This document shows positions 1 to 6,048 of a stretch of 15,641 bases of DNA, piece by piece. The position numbers were made by a program, and so were the translations under genes. The first letter of the stretch is position 1. The number at the start of each line of letters is the position of its first letter. The stretch is from positions 1 to 15,641 of the forward strand of contig UQRR01000051.1 of the NCBI GenBank assembly GCA_900543455.1, given 5' to 3'. Origin of the DNA: an uncultured Dialister sp. Its GTDB lineage: Bacteria; Bacillota; Negativicutes; Veillonellales; Dialisteraceae. The notes under the pieces were generated by a model. The model made no database searches, was not told where the DNA came from, and worked only from the letters and a program-made list of their open reading frames with translations.

Positions 1-306
1 TGAGGAATTAGGAATGGTGGTGCGGCGCATAAAAAGCAGAAGCGCCGCGGAGTATAAATAGTGGCGATGCCCGAAGGCTTCTTGCAGAGCAGGTTTCCCG
101 TTTCGGATTTCCAAACATCGACCGCCTGGCCGCGGATGACAAAGATTTCTCGGCAACGCTTTCAATGACGATACGGAAGTCTAATGTCTCCTAGTCTCTT
201 AGTCTCTAGTCCCTAGTCACTAGTCACCAGTCACCAGTCACCAGTCCCTAGTCACCAGTCACCAGTCACCAGTCCCTAGTCACCAGCCACTAGTCACTAG
301 TCACTC
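1..306. repeat. Composite repeat copy E1 with 14-unit heptad array
   Basis: No gene is visible. Positions 1-78 carry the composite core in reverse orientation: GGAATTA-type heptads, palindrome arms GCGGCGC (22-28) and GCGCCGC (42-48), then the GGAGTATA and GGCGATGCCCGAAGG blocks. Positions 141-204 resemble the inverse of 9219-9280 (AAGATTTCTCG, AATGACGATACGG). Positions 205-302 are 14 uninterrupted 7-bp units of the form NCYAGTC, including a higher-order 28-bp unit (three ACCAGTC plus one CCTAGTC) present twice in tandem at 226-281. The array overlaps the stop codon of the polyphosphate kinase gene. Confidence 0.85.
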
Positions 307-1230
307 CTTCTTCATCGCCTGCTGGATTTCTTCGAGCGACTTCACATCCACTGATGAGATGAGTTTTTTGAATTTTTCGAGCTGCTCCGCGATTTCCGGA
401 GCCAGCGGCGGGAACTCGGGATCGATCTTCTTCAGCGCCTGCAGTGTGATCTGCGCGACGACGTAGCGGGTGTACCACTTGTTATCCGCCGGAACGATGT
501 ACCATGGCGCATAGTCCTTCGATGTCTTGGAGATCATTTCTCCGTAAATTTCCTGGTACTGGTCCCAGTACTGGCGCTCACGCATATCCGCCATGGAGAA
601 TTTCCAGTTTTTCTGCTGGTTGAAGATGCGGTCCATGAGGCGCTTCTGCTGCTCTTCTTTGGATACATGCAGAAAGATCTTGACCATGGGAAAACCATTG
701 GCTGCCAGATATTTTTCCCAATTTGTGATCTGCTCATAGCGCTCTTCCCAGATGTCCTTATGAATGAGATTCCTCGGAAGCTGGCCCTGATGGATGAGGT
801 CATGGATGCGCGTCACGATGACATCCTCATACTGCGAACGATTGAAAATACCGATATTTCCGCGCTCCGGCAGGGCTTTATTGATGCGCCACATATAGTC
901 ATGGTCTTTTTCCTCGCTCGTCGGCTGCTTGAAGGAAACGACCTTTACGCCGCCAGGATTGAGGCTCGCAAAGACATGATTCACCGTACCGTCCTTGCCG
1001 GCCGCATCCATCGCCTGCAGCACGATGATGAGCCCGTAGGTATTCTGGGCATAGAGCTTTTCCTGAAGCACCTTCAATTTTTCGATGGTTTCCGGGAAAT
1101 ATCTTTCTTTCACTTCTGCTTTCTCGATCTTCACATCACAGGCAGTCGGGAAATCCTTCAGTGAAATCTTTTCTCCTTCTTTGACACGATACTGTTCGAT
1201 ATCGATTTTGCCATTCTTGCTCTCTATCAT
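301..1230 (-). CDS. ppk2: PPK2-family polyphosphate kinase / polyphosphate:nucleotide phosphotransferase
   Basis: Predicted cytosolic enzyme moving phosphate between polyphosphate and nucleotides (PPK2 family). The 309-residue, single-domain length fits the nucleotide-phosphorylating members, but AMP versus ADP preference cannot be read from sequence. Visible motifs are a Walker A-like MDAAGKDG at residues 74-81, the family-typical KQPTSEEKDHDYMWR segment near 101-115, and GIFNRSQYEDV at 127-137. The start at 1230 is chosen because an AGGAAGG ribosome site lies six bases upstream. The in-frame ATG at 1317 overlaps the likely promoter -10 box and would add 29 residues without family similarity. 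The stop codon TGA (303-301) falls inside the first units of a 7-bp repeat array, so the repeat reaches the last codon. It is transcribed divergently from the DUF721 gene. Family identification is firm. Confidence 0.93.
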   Translation of the reverse strand: MIESKNGKIDIEQYRVKEGEKISLKDFPTACDVKIEKAEVKERYFPETIEKLKVLQEKLYAQNTYGLIIVLQAMDAAGKDGTVNHVFASLNPGGVKVVSFKQPTSEEKDHDYMWRINKALPERGNIGIFNRSQYEDVIVTRIHDLIHQGQLPRNLIHKDIWEERYEQITNWEKYLAANGFPMVKIFLHVSKEEQQKRLMDRIFNQQKNWKFSMADMRERQYWDQYQEIYGEMISKTSKDYAPWYIVPADNKWYTRYVVAQITLQALKKIDPEFPPLAPEIAEQLEKFKKLISSVDVKSLEEIQQAMKKE

Positions 1231-1305
1231 ACAGATCCTTCCTTTCTCTCTGACGGGCTGCGTACCCTTGGAAAAATCATGCCGCTTTCTTTCGCATTTG
1301 CTTTT

Positions 1306-1311
1306 ATTATA
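1306..1311 (-). promoter_or_regulatory. Probable -10 box of the polyphosphate kinase gene
   Basis: The minus strand reads TATAAT here, about 75 bases before the chosen start codon. No good -35 hexamer lies at 16-18 bp (AAATAG at 17 bp), so this is a tentative promoter. Confidence 0.4.
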
Positions 1312-1400
1312 GTGCATTTTCCCCGTATCTATTTAATAAAAAAGCAATAGAGCCAGTTATAGAAAATTTATTCACAAAGCGGAAAAGGCGTAGTCTATAG

Positions 1401-1406
1401 TATAAT
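1401..1406 (+). promoter_or_regulatory. Possible -10 box for the DUF721/dciA gene
   Basis: Perfect TATAAT with no convincing -35 at the usual distance. It lies about 217 bases upstream of the DUF721 start, so the transcript would begin with repeat-derived sequence. Confidence 0.35.
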
Positions 1407-1414
1407 GAAAGTAA

Positions 1415-1612
1415 TGAGTGACTGGTGACTAGGGACTGGTCACTAGGGATTATGGATTATGGATTATGGATTAGGCTTACGATTTTTTCCCCAGCGCAGT
1501 AGCCCCTGCTATGAAATGAGCCTGTCAGGTTCTGCGGGTTCATTTTTTACGCCGCGCTTATCATTCTTATGCGCTGCACCAGCATTTTTCATTTCGCATT
1601 TCACATTTCAAC
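1415..1612 (+). repeat. Composite repeat copy E2 (leader of the DUF721 gene)
   Basis: Heptads GTGACTG/GTGACTA and then four units of GGATTAT/GGATTAG (1447-1474) begin the copy. A degenerate palindrome core follows (GCCGCGC near 1551, GCGCTGC near 1571), then TTTCATTTCGCATTTC heptads running to the ribosome site. The order matches the plus-orientation composite at 2535-2730, though the copy is diverged. Confidence 0.65.
1515..1548 (+). terminator. Possible attenuator/terminator hairpin upstream of the DUF721 gene
   Basis: AATGAGCC (1515-1522) can pair with GGTTCATT (1537-1544, one G-U), followed by Ts to 1548. It sits between the possible promoter and the gene, so it could act as an attenuator. 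It is not well supported, because part of the T-run is used in the stem. Confidence 0.35.
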
Positions 1613-1622
1613 GGAGGCCTTT

Positions 1623-2519
1623 ATGGACGAAGATAAGAAACCCACAGGAAAACGGTTTCGCCGGATGGAGAATATTTCCAGCGTTTTTACCTCCTCCGAC
1701 CTGAACCATCGGCTCTTCGGTCACGAAGGATTCCAGTTCTTCCTCTTCCAGAAGCGCTGGGAAAAACTGGTGGGTCAGGTGATGGCGAAGGAGTCCTATG
1801 TCTCAAGCTATAAGAAGGACGTGCTCTTCGTGACTGTCACGAATTCCGTTTTTCTCCAGCAGCTCTATGTCATCAAGAACGATATCCTTTCGCGCCTGTC
1901 TGAGGATGAATTTGGAAAGCAATTCACAGACATCCGCTTCATCGCCGGTCCGCGAAAGAAGAAATACCAGACCTTCACCACCTTGGATCCCATCAACCGC
2001 GCGATCGAAAAGGAGCAGCGCATGTACGACCAGCCGCTGACAGACAAGGAAACCGACTGGATCCAGCACTGGGTCGGTGCGCATGTGGAAAAAGAAGCGC
2101 TGCAGGCTCCCTTTTCCGACATGATGAAGGCCGTCCTCCAGATCCGAAAAGGCGAGCTCGCCGCCGGCTACCACCCCTGCCGGCGCTGCGGCGCACTCAC
2201 GCCGCCGGATACCTCGCTCTGCAGCAGCTGCGAGCGCAAAAACCGGCAGGAAAAGCGCGCCCGCGTCATCGAACTGCTGCGAAGAAATCCGCATTTCACC
2301 TTTCAGGAGGTCACGAGCCACTTTCCCTGCACCTATCCGCTCTATGAATACTGCGTGAACCAGCTGATACATGGCTATAAGGATCGCATTTTTCATCAAT
2401 TTGCCCGCCCGGATGAGAAGCGCCGCCTCCTCGCTCTCCTGACCCATCGCCCCATCGAGTCCATGACAGACAAAGAAGCGGAAGAGGCGCTGAAGAAATT
2501 GCCGGAGAAAAAGTGGTAG
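1623..2519 (+). CDS. dciA: DUF721 (DciA-type) protein with C-terminal zinc ribbon
   Basis: 298 residues. Residues about 30-108 match the DUF721 domain (RWEKLVG, then DVLFVTVTNSVFLQQL, then IRFIAG), the fold of DciA, which loads or assists the replicative helicase DnaB in bacteria lacking DnaC/DnaI. A long C-terminal extension carries a CxxC-x10-CxxC knuckle (Cys186, 189, 200, 203) typical of a zinc ribbon, then a basic helical region. Start 1623 is chosen for the GGAGG site at 1612-1616; the in-frame start at 1569 would translate repeat sequence. The gene is convergent with recF across a repeat element and a perfect hairpin. Family DUF721 is clear. The DciA role is inferred from the family and from proximity to the origin, and the function of the zinc ribbon is unknown. 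Confidence 0.8.
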   Translation: MDEDKKPTGKRFRRMENISSVFTSSDLNHRLFGHEGFQFFLFQKRWEKLVGQVMAKESYVSSYKKDVLFVTVTNSVFLQQLYVIKNDILSRLSEDEFGKQFTDIRFIAGPRKKKYQTFTTLDPINRAIEKEQRMYDQPLTDKETDWIQHWVGAHVEKEALQAPFSDMMKAVLQIRKGELAAGYHPCRRCGALTPPDTSLCSSCERKNRQEKRARVIELLRRNPHFTFQEVTSHFPCTYPLYEYCVNQLIHGYKDRIFHQFARPDEKRRLLALLTHRPIESMTDKEAEEALKKLPEKKW

Positions 2520-2534
2520 TCGGTGGAGAGGGAT

Positions 2535-2730
2535 TAGGAGTGACTAGTGACTAGTGACTGGTGACTGGTGATTTGAATACAGCTTTTGGGCATCGCCAGA
2601 TTTATACTCCGCGGCGCTTCTATGTTTTTATGCGCCGCACCACCATTCCTAATTCCTCATTTCTAATTTCTCATTCGCGCAAAGCTTTCATTCATAATCA
2701 GTGGACGGATCCGCCCAAGGAGCTAACCTT
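2535..2730 (+). repeat. Composite repeat copy E3 (complete, plus orientation)
   Basis: A textbook copy between two convergent genes. Order: GTGACTA/GTGACTG heptads (from about 2540), TTTGAATAC, GGGCATCGCC, TTTATACTCC, arms GCGGCGC (2611-2617) and GCGCCGC (2632-2638), ACCACC, heptads ATTCCTA/ATTCCTC/ATTTCTA/ATTTCTC, CTTTCATTCATAATC, palindromic GGACGGATCCGCCC, and GAGCTAACC. Confidence 0.85.
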
Positions 2731-2766
2731 AAAACCGCGTGGACTCTTGCGAGTCCACGCGGTTTT
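2731..2766. terminator. Bidirectional hairpin terminator overlapping the recF stop codon
   Basis: A perfect 16-bp stem (2731-2746 with 2751-2766), loop TTGC, begins AAAACC and ends GGTTTT, so it offers a short T-run in both directions. It separates the convergent DUF721 and recF genes. The TAA stop of recF (2767-2765) lies in the foot of the stem. Confidence 0.75.
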
Positions 2767-3826
2767 ACATGTCTATCACAGTCCCCTTCCCTGCCATCAC
2801 GGGATCCGTCCCCGTCATGAGTGTCTGGATCTGCTGTTTTTCTAAATACGCCATCAAGGCTTCCCTTCGCGCAGCATCGAGCTCGCTTCCGATATCGTCT
2901 AAGAGCAGCACGGGATATGTCCCCGTTTCCTCTTTGATGAATTCCATTTCCGAGAGCTTCATCGCAAGGATCGCCGTCCGCTGCTGTCCCTGCGAACCAT
3001 AGGCGGCGATATCAAGCCCGTTCAGCAGAAACCGGAGGTCATCCCGATGCGGGCCGACAGAGGTGTGGGCCAGGCGGGCATCCATCTCGCGATGCAAAGA
3101 AAGCTTCGTCAGGTACCACTCCACCTCGGTGTGCGCCTCTTCTTCCCCCTGCTGCACATAGCGGATGGAAAGCGTCTCCTTCTCCCCCGTCAGAGACCTT
3201 TCCAGCAAAGGAACCTCCCGATTCATCTTCGCGACCGTTTCCAGACGCTTCTTCACAAGGTAGGCTGCCCCCTTGGCGATCTGCATATCCCACAGATCCA
3301 CTTCTGCTTTGCGCCCGGAGAGCTGCGCCTGACGGAAGGCCGCATTGCGCTGCTGCACGGCCCTGTTGTAGGAGAGGAGCGTCTCGTAGTAGCGGGGCGA
3401 GACCTGAGAAATTTCCATATCCAGAAAACGGCGGCGGATGAGCGGCGCTCCCTTGATGAGCTGTAGCTCATCCGGCGTGAAGAGGACTGTCTGGAAGAGC
3501 CCTAAGAGCTCTTTGCGGCGGATCGGCGTATCATTCAGATAGAATCTCTTTCCCTGCCCGCGCGTCATGCGGATCTTCAGCACATGCGAGGTCTGATGCA
3601 CGCGGTAGGTCAAGAGGATCGAGCCCTCTTCTTCTCCGAGCTGGATCATATCGTTGTCATTCGACGTGCGGAAGGACTTCCCCACGGAGCTGTAATAGAT
3701 GGCTTCGATGAGGTTCGTCTTGCCGCAGCCATTGGGACCGGTGATAAATGTCAGTCCTTTTCCCGGCTCTATGGTTTTGTCATCCAGATTTCTGATATGG
3801 ATCAGACGAAGCTTTTCGCAGTACAT
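2765..3826 (-). CDS. recF: DNA replication and repair protein RecF
   Basis: 353 residues, the usual RecF length. It is an SMC-like ATPase that binds single-strand/double-strand junctions and helps RecOR load RecA in gap repair. Visible are Walker A GPNGCGKT (residues 30-37), the ABC signature region GSQGQQRT (277-284), and Walker B VLLLDD (306-311) followed by IGSELD. Start 3826 is supported by AAAGGA upstream and by the canonical beginning MYCEKLRL. The reading frame stays open for 81 more codons, but that extension only translates the repeat element and its 77-bp module. recF is downstream of the S4 gene in the usual order, yet a terminator (4159-4184) and about 360 bases separate them, so it probably has its own promoter. 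The stop codon is inside a terminator stem. Confidence 0.96.
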   Translation of the reverse strand: MYCEKLRLIHIRNLDDKTIEPGKGLTFITGPNGCGKTNLIEAIYYSSVGKSFRTSNDNDMIQLGEEEGSILLTYRVHQTSHVLKIRMTRGQGKRFYLNDTPIRRKELLGLFQTVLFTPDELQLIKGAPLIRRRFLDMEISQVSPRYYETLLSYNRAVQQRNAAFRQAQLSGRKAEVDLWDMQIAKGAAYLVKKRLETVAKMNREVPLLERSLTGEKETLSIRYVQQGEEEAHTEVEWYLTKLSLHREMDARLAHTSVGPHRDDLRFLLNGLDIAAYGSQGQQRTAILAMKLSEMEFIKEETGTYPVLLLDDIGSELDAARREALMAYLEKQQIQTLMTGTDPVMAGKGTVIDM

Positions 3827-3837
3827 GGGAGATCCTT

Positions 3838-4090
3838 TCGTAGTTAGCCCCTTGGGCGGCTCGTCCACTGATTGTGGATGAAAGCATTGCTCGAATGAGA
3901 AATTAGAAATGAGAAATGCGAAATGGTGGTGCAGCGCCAGATCCTTCGACTCAGTTCTCACTGTTCCGCCTTTACATGATCGAACATCCGACATTTCACT
4001 CCGCTCAGGATGACGAAATGCGCCGCGGAGTATAGATAGTGGCGATGCCCGAAGGTGGTAGTTAGTCACCAGTCACTAGTCACTCATCCC
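3838..4090 (-). repeat. Composite repeat copy E4 carrying a 77-bp module, in the recF leader
   Basis: Reverse-orientation composite. On the plus strand it reads GTTAGCCCC, a GGCGGCTCGTCC palindrome, GATTGTGGATGAAAGC, AAATTAG/AAATGAG/AAATGCG heptads (3893-3926), GCAGCGCC, a 77-bp module (3939-4015), GCGCCGCGG, GTATAGATAGTGGCGATGCCC, then AGTCACC/AGTCACT heptads to about 4084. It occupies most of the predicted recF 5' untranslated region. Confidence 0.85.
3939..4015 (-). repeat. 77-bp module, copy C
   Basis: On the minus strand it begins CGTCATCCTGAGCGGAG and ends GAGTCGAAGGATCT. It differs from the copy at 12708-12784 at two positions, and it sits in the apex of the GC-rich palindrome. Confidence 0.9.
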
Positions 4091-4135
4091 TGCTTTCAAA
4101 CTTCCTGACTCGTAATGGTTTCATTTCTTTATCCT

Positions 4136-4141
4136 ATTATA
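4136..4141 (-). promoter_or_regulatory. Probable -10 box for recF
   Basis: The minus strand reads GAGGTATAATAGG just downstream of the terminator that follows the S4 gene. The -35 is weak and would overlap the terminator T-run. Transcripts would carry a leader of about 300 bases containing repeat copy E4. Confidence 0.45.
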
Positions 4142-4156
4142 CCTCATTTCTCCACG

Positions 4157-4184
4157 AAAAAAGAGCCGCGGCTGCGGCTCTTTT
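4157..4184 (-). terminator. Rho-independent terminator after the S4 gene
   Basis: An 11-bp stem (4184-4174 with 4169-4159), four-base loop, and six Ts on the minus strand (4162-4157). It ends the dnaN-S4 transcript eight bases past the S4 stop codon. The plus strand also ends in a T-rich tail, so it may work both ways. Confidence 0.85.
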
Positions 4185-4192
4185 CTTTTTCC

Positions 4193-4405
4193 CTATTCAG
4201 CTTTCATCTGATACTCCCTGCCATCGATGGCAAGGACATCTCCGGGACGGATCTTCTTGCGTTTTTCACGGACAGGCTTGCCATTCAGCTGCACCTGATG
4301 CCGGGCAAGGTAAGCGGCGGTCTCTCCGCCGGAGCTGATCGCGTCGATCTTTTTCAAAAGCTGGTCAAGCTGGATGTAGTCTCCGTAGACGGCTATGCTT
4401 TCCAT
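4193..4405 (-). CDS. yaaA: S4-domain RNA-binding protein (YaaA/RlbA type)
   Basis: A 70-residue protein consisting essentially of one S4 fold: YIQLDQLLKKIDAISSGGETA, then VQLNGKPVREKRKKIRPGDVL. Small S4 proteins in this position between dnaN and recF are conserved in Firmicutes (B. subtilis YaaA/RlbA) and have been linked to ribosome assembly; I infer RNA binding only. The start ATG shares one base with the dnaN stop (TGATG on the minus strand), which suggests translational coupling. A GGGGGAG ribosome site lies within the dnaN 3' end. A TTG one codon earlier is possible but less likely. A strong terminator follows directly. Confidence 0.88.
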   Translation of the reverse strand: MESIAVYGDYIQLDQLLKKIDAISSGGETAAYLARHQVQLNGKPVREKRKKIRPGDVLAIDGREYQMKAE

Positions 4406-5517
4406 CAATGTCTCCCCCTCATCGGTGTCACGACATACTGGTAGGCCTTATCTTCTTCCTGCTCTACCAGAAGCGGGCCGTTTTTCTGCAGGTGCAGAAT
4501 GACGGTTTCGCCCTCGGAATGCTTCAGGATATCTTCGATATAGTTGCAGTTGTAGGTGATCTTGATCGGCTCGCCTTCGAGCTTGATCGGGATCGATGTG
4601 CTGCTGCGGCCGATAGAGGGATCTTCTTCATAGATTTCCACCGAATCCTCATGGAAGATGAAATTGATGGTGTGATAGTCCACGCCGCTGGAGATCGGGC
4701 TGACGAAGCGGACAGCTTCCTGAAAATCGTGGACATTGACGGTCGCGAGTGCATCGTGATGGGTCGGGATGACGCGGTGGTAATCCGGATATTCGCCGGT
4801 GAGCAGACTGGTGATAAAGTACGTGCTGCCAAAGGTGAATGCGACATGGTTTTTGGACCATGAAATTTCGACGGTGCTGTCTTCCTCGTCCGGCAGCAGG
4901 CGGACTACATCCGAAAGGATGCTGCCGGATACGACGAAGCGCCCTTCTGTGCTCGCTTCTTCCGGCAGGGTGATTTCTTTGGCAGCCAGGCGGTGCGTAT
5001 TGGTCGCCGCCATGATGAAGCGGTACTGGCTGACTTCAAAGAGCACGCCGGTGAAGAGAGGCTTCTGCTTATCCGAAGCCGTGGCAAAGGAGACCTGGCT
5101 GGTCATTTCTTTGAAATCATGGCAGGAGACTGTCGCGTGACTGGTATGCTCCATTTCTTTGACTTCCGGAAATTCATTGATATCGCGGGTCGGGAAACGG
5201 GCAAAATAAGAGCCGCAGGTAAAAGAAACCATATTTTCTTCTTTTTTCTTTTCCATGACGACATCCCCTGCCGGCATCATGCGGATCGTGCTTTGCAGCT
5301 GGCTGGCAGCAATTACGATAATGCCTTCTTCCTCGATCATGGCTGGGCAGCTTGTTTTGATCCCGATGGTGTAATCATTGGCCTGCAGCTCGACTTTTCC
5401 GTTTTCTGCAGCAATGAAGTATCCGTTATTGGTATTGGATGTAATTTTGGCCTGTGCAGCCCGCTGTACGCGGTCAATCGCATCAGACAATTCCGTTTTG
5501 TCGAAAATGACTCTCAT
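4405..5517 (-). CDS. dnaN: DNA polymerase III beta subunit (sliding clamp)
   Basis: 370 residues, full length. It forms the ring-shaped processivity clamp on DNA that tethers polymerase III and other partners. Recognised by overall beta-clamp pattern: N-terminal MRVIFDKTELSDAIDRVQRA, the middle-domain segment PLFTGVLFEV with NTHRLA, and the C-terminal YVVTPMRGR, where family members usually end with a P-M-R motif. Three repeated clamp domains of about 120 residues fit the length. Start 5517 has AGAGGTG upstream. It follows dnaA in the same direction, separated by 531 bases that contain the unwinding module and a repeat element. It overlaps the S4 start by one base. Nothing anomalous is visible. 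Confidence 0.97.
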   Translation of the reverse strand: MRVIFDKTELSDAIDRVQRAAQAKITSNTNNGYFIAAENGKVELQANDYTIGIKTSCPAMIEEEGIIVIAASQLQSTIRMMPAGDVVMEKKKEENMVSFTCGSYFARFPTRDINEFPEVKEMEHTSHATVSCHDFKEMTSQVSFATASDKQKPLFTGVLFEVSQYRFIMAATNTHRLAAKEITLPEEASTEGRFVVSGSILSDVVRLLPDEEDSTVEISWSKNHVAFTFGSTYFITSLLTGEYPDYHRVIPTHHDALATVNVHDFQEAVRFVSPISSGVDYHTINFIFHEDSVEIYEEDPSIGRSSTSIPIKLEGEPIKITYNCNYIEDILKHSEGETVILHLQKNGPLLVEQEEDKAYQYVVTPMRGRH

Positions 5518-5520
5518 GGC

Positions 5521-5595
5521 AGCACCTCTAAAAATAACGATGATTGATAAAAAGATAGTAGTCGCCGTAGTAGGGCGGTGTGAATAAGTGAATAA
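5521..5595 (-). other. oriC: Origin unwinding module (DnaA boxes, GC-rich spacer, DnaA-trios, AT-rich stretch)
   Basis: Reading the minus strand (dnaA to dnaN), two abutting 9-mers TTATTCACT and TTATTCACA (5595-5579) are followed by GC-rich CCGCC (5578-5574). Next come CTACTA, CGGCGA, CTACTA (5573-5556), all in a 3-base register, then a T-rich stretch up to the dnaN ribosome site. This is the order described for the basal unwinding system of B. subtilis (DnaA boxes, GC-rich, DnaA-trios, AT-rich), where DnaA forms a filament on one strand. The assignment is by pattern and position only. Confidence 0.75.
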
Positions 5596-5760
5596 CTCTG
5601 TGAAAAGTGAGATTTTCTCGGATTTCGCGGTTTGTTAAAAAGGATTGAATAACTTTTTTGGGAATTCACGGTTTTCACAGCTTTTTGGGAAACTGTCGTT
5701 TTTCACAACTTTCCCGCAGGATATTGGATACGGGGACATGGGGTTGTTCACAGTGGGTTC
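5596..5760. other. dnaA-dnaN intergenic region with degenerate DnaA-box-like sites
   Basis: AT-rich sequence with several weak sites resembling DnaA boxes: TGTGAAAAG (5600-5608), TTTTTCACA, and TTGTTCACA (5744-5752). No gene is visible. It probably belongs to the origin, but no single site is convincing. Confidence 0.4.
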
Positions 5761-5769
5761 AGGGGGAGC

Positions 5770-6048
5770 CCGAGGGGCGGGGCGTCTCCTTGATTATAGT
5801 TGAAAGCCTCGCTTGAATGAGAAATTAGAAATGAGAAATGCGAAATGGAGGTGCGGCGCATAAAAATATGGAAGCGCCGCGAAGAATAAATCATAGCGAT
5901 GCCATGAGCTGGCATGCCAGTCACCAGTCACTTGAGACTCCTAATCCCTAGCCACTAAATTTTTGCACTCTCATTTCTCATTCGGGCCGAGCTTTCATCC
6001 ACAATCCATGGCGCCCCGCTCTACGGGCTCACCCTCACCCCTCACCCC
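5770..6048. repeat. Composite repeat copy E5 plus a partial opposite copy, between dnaN and dnaA
   Basis: Reverse-orientation copy: GGGGCGGGGCGTC, TTGATTATAG, AAAGCCTCGCTTGAATGAG, heptads AAATTAG/AAATGAG/AAATGCG, arms GCGGCGC (5853-5859) and GCGCCGC (5874-5880), GAATAAATCATAGCGATGCC, then AGTCACC and TAATCCC/TAGCCAC heptads (to 5957). It is followed by a plus-orientation half-copy (5970-6048): CATTTCTCATTC, GAGCTTTCATCCACAATCC, GCCCC/GGGC, and CACCCCT heptads that run into the dnaA stop codon. Confidence 0.75.
5793..5798 (-). promoter_or_regulatory. Possible -10 box for dnaN within the repeat
   Basis: The minus strand reads CTATAATCAAGG inside the conserved TAATC block of repeat copy E5. The -35 region is poor. 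If used, the dnaN transcript would start about 270 bases upstream and cross the unwinding module. Confidence 0.3.

Noticed and set aside
205..302. CRISPR array
   Set aside because: The unit is 7 bp with no spacers, no repeat of 23-40 bp and no cas genes nearby.
3827..4069. 81-codon N-terminal extension of recF
   Set aside because: It translates the composite repeat and its 77-bp module; the same peptide appears at other copies, and a normal start with a ribosome site exists at 3826.
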